Source: Escarpia spicata
Lineage: Eukaryota; Annelida; Polychaeta; Sabellida; Siboglinidae
Direction of reading: 5' to 3'
NCBI GenBank assembly: GCA_963995525.1
Contig: OZ023218.1
Location: forward strand, 50,791,041 to 50,855,040
DNA: 64,000 nucleotides
Made by a program: the position numbers and the translations under genes. A model generated the notes under the pieces. That model did not search any database. It was not told the DNA's origin and worked only from the letters and a program-made list of their open reading frames with translations. Positions 47,501 to 57,259 of the stretch are shown one piece after another. The stretch's first letter is position 1; the number at the start of each line of letters is the position of its first letter.

Positions 47501-50500
47501 CAGTGAATAAGCTCCAAGGGAGTGAGACAGTGGGTCCACCTGGCAATGTCCACCAGTGAATAAGCTCCAAGGGAGTGAGACAGTGGGTCCACCAGCCAGT
47601 GTCCACCAGTGAATAAGCTCCACTGGGAGTGAGACAGTGGGTCCACCAGCGCCAGTGTCCACCAGTGAATAAGCTCCATGGGAGTGAGACAGTGGGTCCA
47701 CCAGCGCCAGTGTCCACCAGTGAATAAGCTCCACTGGGAGTGAGACAGTGGGTCCACCTGGTAGTGTCCACCAGTGAATAAGCTCCAAGGGAGTGAGACA
47801 GTGGGTCCACCTGGCAATGTCCACCAGTGAATAAGCTCCAAGGGAGTGAGACAGTGGGTCCACCTGGCAGTGTCCACCAGTGAATAAGCTCCATGGGAGT
47901 GAGACAGTGGGTCCACCTGGCAGTGTCCACCAGTGAATAAGCTCCAAGGGAGTGAGACAGTGGGTCCACCTGGCAGTGTCCACCAGTGAATAAGCTCCAC
48001 GGGAGTGAGACAGTGGGTCCACCAGCGCCAGTGTCCACCAGTGAATAAGCTCCACTGGGAGTGAGACAGTGGGTCCACCAGCCAGTGTCCACCAGTGAAT
48101 AAGCTCCAAGGGAGTGAGACAGTGGGTCCACCTGGCAATGTCCACCAGTGAATAAGCTCCATGGGAGTGAGACAGTGGGTCCACCAGCCAGTGTCCACCA
48201 GTGAATAAGCTCCACTGGGAGTGAGACAGTGGGTCCACCAGCCAGTGTCCACCAGTGAATAAGCTCCAAGGGAGTGAGACAGTGGGTCCACCTGGCAGTG
48301 TCCACCAGTGAATAAGCTCCATGGGAGTGAGACAGTGGGTCCACCAGCCAGTGTCCACCAGTGAATAAGCTCCACTGGGAGTGAGACAGTGGGTCCACCA
48401 GCCAGTGTCCACCAGTGAATAAGCTCCACTGGGAGTGAGACAGTGGGTCCACCTGGCAGTGTCCACCAGTGAATAAGCTCCATGGGAGTGAGACAGTGGG
48501 TCCACCAGCCAGTGTCCACCAGTGAATAAGCTCCACTGGGAGTGAGACAGTGGGTCCACCAGCCAGTGTCCACCAGTGAATAAGCTCCACTGGGAGTGAG
48601 ACAGTGGGTCCACCTGGCAGTGTCCACCAGTGAATAAGCTACACTGGGAGTGAGACAGTGGGTCCACCAGCCAGTGTCCACCAGTGAATAAGCTCCATGG
48701 GAGTGAGACAGTGGGTCCACCAGCCAGTGTCCACCAGTGAATAAGCTCCATGGGAGTGAGACAGTGGGTCCACCAGCCAGTGTCCACCAGTGAATAAGCT
48801 CCAAGGGAGTGAGGCAGTGGGTCCACCTGGCAGTGTCCACCAGTGAATAAGCTCCATGGGAGTGAGACAGTGGGTCCACCTGGCAGTGTCCACCAGTGAA
48901 TAAGCTACACTGGGAGTGAGACAGTGGGTCCACCAGCCAGTGTCCACCAGTGAATAAGCTCCATGGGAGTGAGACAGTGGGTCCACCAGCCAGTGTCCAC
49001 CAGTGAATAAGCTCCATGGGAGTGAGGCAGTGGGTCCACCTGGCAGTGTCCACCAGTGAATAAGCTCCATGGGAGTGAGACAGTGGGTCCACCTGGCAGT
49101 GTCCACCAGTGAATAAGCTCCATGGGAGTGAGGCAGTGGGTCCACCTGGCAGTGTCCACCAGTGAATAAGCTACACTGGGAGTGAGACAGTGGGTCCACC
49201 AGCCAGTGTCCACCAGTGAATAAGCTCCATGGGAGTGAGACAGTGGGTCCACCAGCCAGTGTCCACCAGTGAATAAGCTCCATGGGAGTGAGGCAGTGGG
49301 TCCACCTGGCAGTGTCCACCAGTGAATAAGCTCCATGGGAGTGAGACAGTGGGTTCACCAGCCAGTGTCCACCAGTGAATAAGCTCCATGGGAGTGAGAC
49401 AGTGGGTCCACCTGGCAGTGTCCACCAGTGAATAAGCTCCATGGGAGTGAGACAGTTGGTCCACCAGCCAGTGTCCACCAGTGAATAAGCTCCACGGGAG
49501 TGAGACAGTGGGTCCACCAGCCAGTGTCCACCAGTGAATAAGCTCCATGGGAGTGAGACAGTGGGTCCACCAGCCAGTGTCCACCAGTGAATAAGCTCCA
49601 TGGGAGTGAGACAGTGGGTCCACCAGCCAGTGTCCACCAGTGAATAAGCTCCATGGGAGTGAGACAGTGGGTTCACCAGCCAGTGTCCACCAGTGAATAA
49701 GCTCCACTGGGAGTGAGACAGTGGGTCCACCTGGCAGTGTCCACCAGTGAATAAGCTCCACTGGGAGTGAGACAGTGGGTCCACCTGACAGTGTCCACCA
49801 GTGAATAAGCTCCACTGGGAGTGAGACAGTGGGTCCACCAGCCAGTGTCCACCAGTGAATAAGCTCCACTGGGAGTGAGGCAGTGGGTCCACCTGGCAGT
49901 GTCCACCAGTGAATAAGCTCCACCGGGAGTGAGGCAGTGGGTCCACCTGGCAGTGTCCACCAGTGAATAAGCTCCACTGGGAGTGAGGCAGTGGGTCCAC
50001 CTGGCAGTGTCCACCAGTGAATAAGCTCCACTGGGAGTGAGGCAGTGGGTCCACCTGGCAGTGTCCACCAGTGAATAAGCTCCACTGGGAGTGAGACAGT
50101 GGGTCCACCTGGCAGTGTCCACCAGTGAATAAGCTCCACTGGGAGTGAGACAGTGGGTCCACCAGCCAGTGTCCACCAGTGAATAAGCTCCACTGGGAGT
50201 GAGACAGTGGGCCCATCTTGTAATGTACTGTGTTGGCCCACCTTGTAATGTACTGTGTCGGCCCACCTTGTAATGTACTGTGTTATGTAAGAGTACTGAC
50301 TTATGACTTGTATCACCTGTCCAAATGCATGCAGTACAAAGTGTGTCTGGAGCTGTTTGGTGTATCTGGAAAGATGTTCAGTGCTGAAAGATGCTGGTTA
50401 AGTGACAACTGGGATTTTCCATTTGAACTGCTCATGTTCTTGAAATATAATAAATGATCTGGACCAGACAGTGGACACTGGCTAACACCAGCCTGATGGA

Positions 50501-53500
50501 CTAACACTAGTTACAGTACTTGAGGTACCATTTATAATTTTGTTTGTGTGTTCTTAGACACTTACTAAATGTGTTAACACTGTCAATCAATGAATTGCTG
50601 AGAATTGAGAAAGATGAGAGGTTAAGTTAAATTAGTTGACCTGATAAATATGTGAGGTTAACTTAACTGGGAAATTTCTGAGTTAATTGTAATTTAATTA
50701 ATTAACTTTTCAAGTTAATTGTCCCATGCCTGACTGATACAATATCCACAGAACTGTACTAACATAATCATACACACTGGCCCATGTGACAGTGTCTTAC
50801 TTTCCACACAAGACTTTCACCAAGAATCCTGTCTGACTGCCTGTCTTTGCCCTCCAGGTTGTCCCGATGGGCTAGACCCAATGGTGGTAACCCGCGAACT
50901 GGCAGAGAAGGGAATCACCCTGTACATGGTTGGGTGTGAGCCCAGTATCACACCCTACAGGGACTTCTTCATGGCCCTGGCCCACTTGACCGGTGGTCAG
51001 TATGTCCCTCTCACCAGGGCGGACGTTCTTGCCAAGGTAAGATGTGGTCAGCGACAGACACTAATTGGTTCAAATTCTAGTCAATTATAAGTCAGTTCCC
51101 ATTCCACCTTATAAAACATAAATTTTAGAATATCATTTCCAATTCCAACTTGAAATCCTAAGGAACCATTTGATTCCAGTTAATTTAATTAATACAGTTT
51201 TATTTGTACTTGGAAACTTGTGCATAATCGCATTTAATCAGATATGGTTAACACTTTCACTAGTGTTCAATCAATGTCATTTTGAATAAACCATTTTCAT
51301 TGATTGCTGCTGAAAAAAACATTTCTAACAAAATTCACTTCTAGTTCCAATAAGTTTTCGAAAATCAGGTAATTTTGGCCCAGTCCAAGACTGACCATAA
51401 TAGTTAGATTCCACGGTACATACATGTGATACTTTTTACTTATAATAATATAATTATCAATAAAAATGTATTGTAATGGTTCTTCGGGAGTGCATGACAT
51501 TGCAAAATCACATAGTGGGTGGAGATCAGGACAAGATCTAGGTATGATTGTGATTCTGTTTCAGGTGATAATTGGTGGAGATCTGGACAAGATCTTGATG
51601 TGATTGTGGTTCTGTTTCAGGTGATAATTGGTGGAGATCAGGATAAAATCTTGATGTAATTGTGGTTCTGTTTCAGGTGATAGTTGGTGGAGATCAGGAC
51701 AAGATCTTGATGTGATTATGGTTCTAATTCAGGTGATAGTTGGTGGAGATCAGGACAATATCTTGATGTGATTGTGGTTCTGTTTCAGGTGATAGTTGGT
51801 GGAGATCAGGACAAGATCTTGATGTGATTGTGGTTCTGTTTCAGGTGATGGTTGGTGGAGATCTGGAAAAGATCTTGATGTGATTGTGGTTCTGTTTCAG
51901 GTGATAGTGGGTGGAGATCAGGACAATATCTTGATGTGATTGTGGTTCTAATTCAGGTGATAGTTGGTGGAGACCAGGACAAGAACTTGATGTGATTGTG
52001 GTTCTGTTTCAGGTGATAGTTTGTGGAGATCTGGACAAGATCTTGATGTGATTGTGGTTCTGTTTCAGGTGATAGTGGGTGGAGATCAGGACAATATCTT
52101 GATGTGATTGTGGTTCTGTTTCAGGTGATGGTTGGTGGAGATCTGGACAAGATCTTGATGTGATTGTGGTTCTGTTTCAGGTGATAGTGGGTGGAGATCA
52201 GGACAATATCTTGATGTGATTGTGGTTCTAATTCAGGTGATAGTTGGTGGAGACCAGGACAAGAACTTGATGTGATTGTGGTTCTGTTTCAGGTGATAGT
52301 TTGTGGAGATCTGGACAAGATCTTGGTGTGATTGTGGTTCTGGTTCAGGTGATAGTTGGTGGAGATCAGGACAAGATCTTGGTGTGATTGTGGTTCTGGT
52401 TCAGGTGATAGTTGGTGGAGATCTGGATAAGATCTTGATGTGATTGTGGTTCTGTTTCAGGTGATAGTTGGTGGAGATCTGGACAAGATCTTGATGTGAT
52501 TGTGGTTCTAATTCAGGTGATAGTTGGTGGAGGTCTGGACAAGATCTTGATGTGATTGTGGTTTTGTTTCAGGTGATCGTTGGCGGTGCGCAGGAAGAGT
52601 TGTCTCTTCAGCAACTCATGGAAGAGGTGAACCTGGAGGTAGTCAATGAATGTGCGGTGGCAGAAGAGGACATTGATTCCGAAGAACTGACTCGCAAAGT
52701 TCACATGAAACTGAAGAGCAAAGGTAGATTCTTTCACACCTATGCAGTCAAAATTAAAACAACAATCATTCCATAAAATTAATGCGTATGAAGTAAGTTT
52801 TTATTAGAAATAAAATAATATTTAAATTTGTATAGTTGTCACATATTACCATGGGCAAAATTAACTGATTTTAAAAGTGACTAGGGTTGTGTGATTTATT
52901 TATTTAATAATTTAAACTGCGGCTGTCTTGTCTTTGTTATTTTAATATAGTGTTCTTAACATTAGATTAAATATGTTGAAGATATACTGTCAGTACATTT
53001 GGTTTTAATCAGCCTGAAAGGTTGTTCGCAATTTGAACATTGCATCCACAAAATGTTCAAATTGTAAACAAAACATTCAGTTTGTAAATAACCTTCATTG
53101 ACAATCATTGTGGAGGCGGACATCCCTATTGGGATGGGATACAACCGATTGATTCTGAGTAACGAAAAAGGCATCTTTGTTTAATAATTGACGTAGAACC
53201 ATGTAGCTTGCTTCAATGATTCCTCTTTCACATTGCTGTTGGATGTTGACTTCATCTGGAAGCTGTCCTGATGTGCTTCAGGCAAAGTTGTGAAGCAGCT
53301 GCAGATGAACACCAGGTCTCTCGCACCAGCGTCTGAGTCCGCCAAGAAACTATCGTACGCGAACACCATGCGTGAGGTACAGGGCAACTTCACCAAAATT
53401 GCACCACCAGCACTGCCAGAGATGGTGAAAAGTCGCAGGGTAAAGCGAAAGATGGCAAAAAAGTAAGTGGCTATATTACTTTATCTGACAATCCTCCAAG

Positions 53501-55995
53501 CCGTGATTATACAGGTGCACACTTAATTTCAATATTTCACGCTTAATTTCATGTTTTTATATCATTTCAAGTTGTTAATATTTGTCTACTTGTATCAGTG
53601 TCTCGGTTGTCAACAAATTATCAGGTATAAAAACAGCATGTATTTTTTGGGAGTATTGTGTTTTGGCACACATTTCGCAGTGTAGTAGCACTCCAAACTG
53701 CACTAGTCTCCATTGTTGTGCATGCTGTGCACTCCAAACTGCACTAGTCTCCATTGTTGTGCATGCTGTGCACTCCAAACTGCACTAGTCTCCATTGTTG
53801 TGCACTCTAAACTGCACTAGTCTCCATTGTTGTGCACGCGGTGCACTCTAAACTGCACTAGTCTCCATTGTTGTGCATGCTGTGCACTCCAAACTGCACT
53901 AGTCTCCATTGTTGTGCATGCTGCGCACTCCAAACTGCACTAGTCTCCATTGTTGTGCATGCTGTGCACTCCAAACTGCACTAGTCTCCATTGTTGTGCA
54001 TGCTGTGCACTCCAAACTGCACTAGTCTCCATTGTTGTGCATGCTGTGCACCCAAAATGAATGATAATGAAGGCAAGACAGAACAATTGGTGTCGTCTAT
54101 ACAGAAAATGTCATGGAGATGTAGTTCAAAACTGCACGAAGCATTCCATAAAAAAGGGACAATCCGTACTCGATTCGATGTATTTCACCGGCATCCATCA
54201 CTACTAGTACTTTAAATTTTACGAGAACAAATCACACTCCTCGTCAATATTTAAGAGGACTGTTTATCATGCTCCATCATAGTCCATGTCTCAAGGTCAC
54301 ATTCTACATGTTCTGTGTTTCAAGCGACCCTGGACTGTGAACATCTCTGATTGGTTGTTGCTGTTGCTTTATGGTTATTTCTATAAAATGTTGTAATGTC
54401 TTATGTATTTGTTGGGAATAAAATTATGTCAGTTTGTTTCTTTGTAGGTCTACCTCAGGTGGATTGGTTTCATTTTTCACAAAGAGGTCTTCCAAGGCAA
54501 AAGAAGAAGAGGAAGATGATGCCGAGGAGGAGATAGATACAATGGGAGCGTCTATGGAAGCACCTTTTGCGATGGAGGCAAGTTTTATTTCTACATACAA
54601 TCACATTTGACTGTTTCTTCCTGCAACCATCTTTCAAGAACTTTGGATGTTAAACCAATGAAAAAACCTTATTGTTAATTCTCTGGTCACATCTGTTGAA
54701 AAAGTGAAATAATTACTTATATCAAAAGTATTCTGTTTATTTAACTGAATAATGACACCAAGCAATTGTATTCAATTTTTTAAAATTACATTTGATACTG
54801 CCTGTTTAGGGAGAGATCACAAATGTAGGACAACCCACTAGGCATACCAAGTAGACATCTACTAAGCATATTCCACAATTATTTATAGAAAAACCTCATT
54901 ATTGCTATTTAAATCAACATAACTAATTATAGAAATGTTTGTAATGTTGGTGTTTCAAAAAGATTCATGTAATGCACTTTGTGAATAGTGTAATGTAATT
55001 TTTTACTGATGTTAAATACACTTCTTCTTTATCAGTGCCTTCCAGTTTTACTTAAAACTTTCTCCTCTCTTAATTTAGTCCATCATAAATCAGGTTAATT
55101 GATATTCAAATTAGTACTTTTTAATAGTTTAATCAGTATGCACTGTCAAATTAATAAGAGTGCACGCCTTTGTTAAACTCATCAGGAAACATTAACTTTA
55201 GTCGTATCACTGTCATTAATACAGTATTTTTAACTTAAACTCGTTCCCGTGACCATTTAATTTCTGCCGTTGCCAATTACGGCATTGCACGCAGCAGATA
55301 ATAGTTTTAACATAACTCCAGTGCCGTCTCCTGGAGAAGGACTGGAAACTGAAAAAAGTAAAAACTCAAAATAACTAACTTTGTGTTTTTCGAATACATC
55401 GACAATTGGTAGATGTGAGGCAAATGGTTGAAGGATGCGAAGAAATGTAGAAACCGGTGAGTGAACCTCGGTGCTTGAGAGGAGAGGTACTCACAGTAGT
55501 CCAATGTTAGTGTATTAATACGTAGATGTCATCAACGGTCCCTCGAGACGAGGATGATGTCTGCCAGGGGTCGGTCGTGGCTCCTGAGGTGACTCGGGAG
55601 CCCGATTCTCGAATTTCTTGCTGCAGTGTGGCCAGGAAGTTGCGGGTGAAAGTGTAGTTGTTGAGACATCTCCCTGTACTTTCTCCCCCGCTGCTCCCCC
55701 CCTCATGTTGTAGGTGGTCGGACACAAATTGGGCCGTTGCCTGGTGGATGCAGCGATGCCAAAGTAGACAGTCCGCAGCCATGTCCTCCCAAATGTTGAT
55801 ATTTATCTGGCCTTTCTTCATGTAGTATTTCACCGAGTCTGAATCGTTTTCTCGGGTATGTAGATGTATGATACATTGTTGCATGCGTCACAGAACTATG
55901 AGGTGGTGGAAGATGAGCTGAACCTGGCCCAAGCCTCCAGGCTTGTACAGAGGAGCATCGCAACAAATCGTCTTCAGGCAAAAATGAAAAAGTAG
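38359..55995 (+). CDS. von Willebrand factor A domain protein, complete gene, 8 coding exons
   Basis: Joined exons 38359-38538, 39224-39401, 40108-40251, 50858-51036, 52573-52723, 53282-53462, 54448-54577 and 55894-55995 sum to 1,245 nt, giving 414 residues and a TAG. Every splice phase agrees. The vWA domain spans about residues 39-225 with a MIDAS-type metal site: D46-C-T-G-S50, T123 (GGGDTPEA) and D152 (IADAPPHG). The domain ends CEPSITPYRDFF and LTGGQYVPL, and is followed by a helical region starting VIVGGAQEELS and an acidic C-terminus. The family resembles vWA domains of Dictyostelium vwkA-type alpha-kinases, but no kinase domain is encoded here. No signal peptide or membrane segment, so probably cytosolic. 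Substrate unknown. Introns 3, 4 and 6 carry minisatellites. Confidence 0.88.
38832..38995. repeat. Diverged copy of the CAGTGGAACCTC element
   Basis: In intron 1. The outer ends (ACAGTCAAAGGTTG and GAGGTTCCGTTGT) and interior units (GGTCACC, GTGACCTTAATAGTGAGG) resemble the element at 56695-57257, but the ends are eroded and there are few units. Confidence 0.45.
39224..39401 (+). CDS. vWA gene, coding exon 2
   Basis: Acceptor GGTTGCAG|AACATT, donor TGGAG|GTGAGT, ends in phase 1. Encodes NIRLIVEEIVSKEKADVCLA through WLDKCSAYG, the first helices and strands of the vWA fold (ALVEYRDHPP). Confidence 0.9.
40108..40251 (+). CDS. vWA gene, coding exon 3
   Basis: Acceptor CACCCTAG|GTGGCG, donor CAATG|GTAGGG, phase 1 at both ends. 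Encodes GGDTPEAVADALHQVAKLQW with the MIDAS threonine and CVFIADAPPHG with the third metal-site aspartate. The next intron is 10.6 kb because of the minisatellite. Confidence 0.9.
40590..41330. repeat. Higher-order block of 372 bp (seven units), two copies
   Basis: The CCTGGCAATG variant followed by a CACGGGAGTGAGACGG unit occurs at 40681 and again at 41053, an offset of 372 bp (seven units), with matching unit types around it. Confidence 0.65.
44570..50210. repeat. Higher-order tandem duplication, 2,786 bp, two copies
   Basis: Rare variants recur at a constant offset of 2,786 bp: CCTGGTAGTG at 44705 and 47491, CCTGACAGTG at 47001 and 49787, and an AGGGAGTGAGGCAG unit near 46018 and 48804. 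The left limit is near 44570, where CTCCATGGG is opposed by CTCCACTGGG. The right limit coincides with the end of the array. Each copy holds about 52 basic units. Confidence 0.88.
50211..50286. repeat. 25-bp tandem repeat, three copies
   Basis: GGCCCACCTTGTAATGTACT plus GTGTT repeated three times at the right edge of the large minisatellite, with small changes (CATC, GTGTC). Confidence 0.92.
50858..51036 (+). CDS. vWA gene, coding exon 4
   Basis: Acceptor TGCCCTCCAG|GTTGTC, donor GCCAAG|GTAAGA, phase 1 in, phase 0 out. Encodes CPDGLDPMVVTRELAEKGIT, LYMVGCEPSITPYRDFF and LTGGQYVPLTRADVLAK, the last strands and helices of the vWA domain. FPN from exon 3 joins GCPDGLDP as one conserved loop, which confirms that the 10.6-kb intron is real. 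Confidence 0.9.
51517..52572 (+). repeat. 56-bp minisatellite built from the exon-5 acceptor site
   Basis: About 19 units of 56 bp directly abut exon 5. Each contains TTCTGTTTCAG followed by GTGATAGTTGGTGGA. The real boundary is TTTTGTTTCAG|GTGATCGTTGGCGG. The array therefore repeats the polypyrimidine tract, the AG acceptor and the first five codons (V-I-V-G-G) of exon 5. In the exon's frame each unit then reads D-Q-D-K-I-L-M and TGA. Variants: TAATTCAG or TGGTTCAG instead of TGTTTCAG, ATCTGG or ATCAGG, and AATATC or AAGATC. Confidence 0.93.
52573..52723 (+). CDS. vWA gene, coding exon 5
   Basis: Acceptor TTGTTTCAG|GTGATC, donor GCAAAG|GTAGAT, phase 0 in, phase 1 out. Encodes VIVGGAQEELSLQQLMEEVN and EELTRKVHMKLKSKG, a predicted helical segment after the vWA domain. 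It sits directly behind about 19 decoy acceptors. Confidence 0.88.
53282..53462 (+). CDS. vWA gene, coding exon 6
   Basis: Acceptor GTGCTTCAG|GCAAAG, donor AAAAA|GTAAGT, phase 1 in, phase 2 out. Encodes KVVKQLQMNTRSLAPASESA, SYANTMREVQGNF and a basic end, KSRRVKRKMAKK, which could act as a nuclear or RNA/DNA-binding basic patch (inference). Confidence 0.88.
53683..54055. repeat. 41-bp minisatellite in vWA intron 6
   Basis: About nine units of GCACTCCAAACTGCACTAGT plus CTCCATTGTTGTGCATGCTGT. Some units lack the GCATGCTGT part. Confidence 0.93.
54448..54577 (+). CDS. vWA gene, coding exon 7 (GC donor)
   Basis: Acceptor CTTTGTAG|GTCTAC. The donor is GATGGAG|GCAAGT, a GC instead of GT dinucleotide in an otherwise perfect consensus. 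Phase 2 in, phase 0 out. Encodes STSGGLVSFFTKRSSKAK and then an acidic run (EEEEDDAEEEIDT). Confidence 0.82.
55507..55884 (-). pseudogene. Possible LINE C-terminal remnant in vWA intron 7
   Basis: A minus-strand open frame of 125 codons reads IWEDMAADCLLWHRCIHQAT and NNYTFTRNFLATLQQEIRES. The W-E-D-x-A-x-D...W pattern resembles the last residues of some LINE reverse transcriptases. It could also be chance. It overlaps no vWA exon. Confidence 0.25.
55894..55995 (+). CDS. vWA gene, coding exon 8 and stop
   Basis: Acceptor GCGTCACAG|AACTAT, phase 0. Encodes NYEVVEDELNLAQASRLVQR, SIATNRLQAKMKK and TAG at 55993-55995. Confidence 0.85.
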   Translation, partial: NYEVVEDELNLAQASRLVQRSIATNRLQAKMKK

Positions 55996-56628
55996 ACGTT
56001 AGCAACGAAATGAGGAGGACATCCACCAGCACTCATGGCTTCTTCTTCGTCAACAGATGCCTTCAACATACATATTGTAACATCATAGCAATGATGTGTA
56101 CAGGCAATTTACGTAAAATTTAAACTGAGATGTTTGAAAGTATGAATGTATTATCTTTATAGCGTTCATTGGTCGGTCATCTTTTTATGTCATTGTTATG
56201 TTTCTGCTTAAATTTTCAGGAATAATTTCTTCCTCACCTCTCATTGTCTTCAATTGTGTTATGTTTTAAATATTTACAGTTTATATACTATATACAGGTC
56301 ATCATATTTAAAGTTTAGCTGTTATTTTTTACAGGACAATGATAGTGTAGTTTATAATATTGTATAATAATTATGACATTGTGAAACATGGGTACTAATG
56401 CTCTTTAATTGTACACTGGTTACATATAAAGATGTTGCAAAATAGACTACGATAGTGGTTGTTTTTCTAGGGGTAGTTACTTGGAAGGTTCCATTCTATT
56501 TACCCCAGGTAACTGTTCACCATGACCAGATGCAGCAGAGGGTATGTCAAGGTCAAGCAGAATGACCAGTCAGTTCGACCGGACACTTACATAGTAATTT
56601 ACTGTAGAAACTGAATACATTCCTGTTT

Positions 56629-56634
56629 AATAAA
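56629..56634 (+). terminator. Candidate polyadenylation signal of the vWA gene
   Basis: AATAAA about 630 bp after the stop codon, the first good AATAAA I noticed downstream. It precedes the MITE at 56695. No transcript evidence. Confidence 0.4.
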
Positions 56635-56694
56635 TAGTATACACTAACTGGGAAAACGCTTTCCTTTTGTTTGTCTGTTTTTGTAGCTTTGGTA

Positions 56695-57257
56695 CAGTGG
56701 AACCTCAGTATTGCGATCACCTTCGGGACTCTGCAGAAATTACCTCAATGGTGAGGTGGCCATATTAGCGAGGTAATTTGTCCTATTCTTTACTGTTGCA
56801 GAAATAATTTGGTACTCTCCCAGGGTGACCGTAATTACGAGTTGGCTGTATTACTGAGGTGACCATAATTGTGAGGTGGCTGTATTACTGAGGTGACCTT
56901 AATTGAGAGGTGGCTGTATTACCGGGATGACCTTAATAGGGAGGTGGCTGTATTACCGAGGTGACCTTAATTGTGAGGTGGCCGTATTACTGAGGTGACC
57001 TTAATTGAGAGGCAGCTGTATTACCGGGATTACCTTAACTGCGATGTGGCTATATTACTGAGGTGACCTTAACTGAGAGCTGGCTGTAATACAGAGGTGA
57101 CATTAATTGAGAGGTGGCTGTATTACAGATGTGACCTTAATAGCGAGTTGGCTGTATTACAGAGGTGACCTTAATAACCGGGTGGCTGTATTATAGAGGT
57201 GATCTTAATAGCGAGGTGGCTGTATTACAGATGTGACCATAAAGCGAGGTTCCACTG
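56695..57257. mobile_element. MITE-like element with TA duplication and tandem interior
   Basis: The ends are perfect 12-bp inverted repeats, CAGTGGAACCTC at 56695 and GAGGTTCCACTG ending at 57257, flanked on both sides by TA (56693-56694 and 57258-57259). The interior is about 14 imperfect 34-bp units (GAGGTGGCTGTATTACTGAG plus GTGACCTTAATTGA). The TA duplication fits a Tc1/mariner-type or other TA-targeting transposase. No coding capacity. Confidence 0.8.
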
Positions 57258-57259
57258 TA

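Larger units (their letters stand above)
40475..50213. repeat. 53-54-bp minisatellite, about 180 units, in vWA intron 3
   Basis: Head-to-tail units of 53 bp (CTCCAAGGG, CTCCACGGG or CTCCATGGG types) and 54 bp (CTCCACTGGG type), with a few carrying +2 bp (CCAGCGCCAGTG). The core is GTGTCCACCAGTGAATAAGC and GGAGTGAGACAGTGGGTCCA. Alternating half-unit variants (CCTGGCAG, CCAGCCAG, CCTGGCAATG) form higher-order patterns. The array covers 9.74 kb, most of the intron. The minus strand lacks stops in all three frames, giving false ORFs of up to 1,776 codons. These have no independent sign of coding. Confidence 0.96.

Noticed and set aside
40349..50316. Very long minus-strand ORFs (up to 1,776 codons) of HWWTLAGGPTVSLP-type repeats
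   Set aside because: They are the translation of a non-coding minisatellite in vWA intron 3. All three minus frames are equally open, units of 53 bp shift the frame constantly, and the flanking exons splice across the region in phase.
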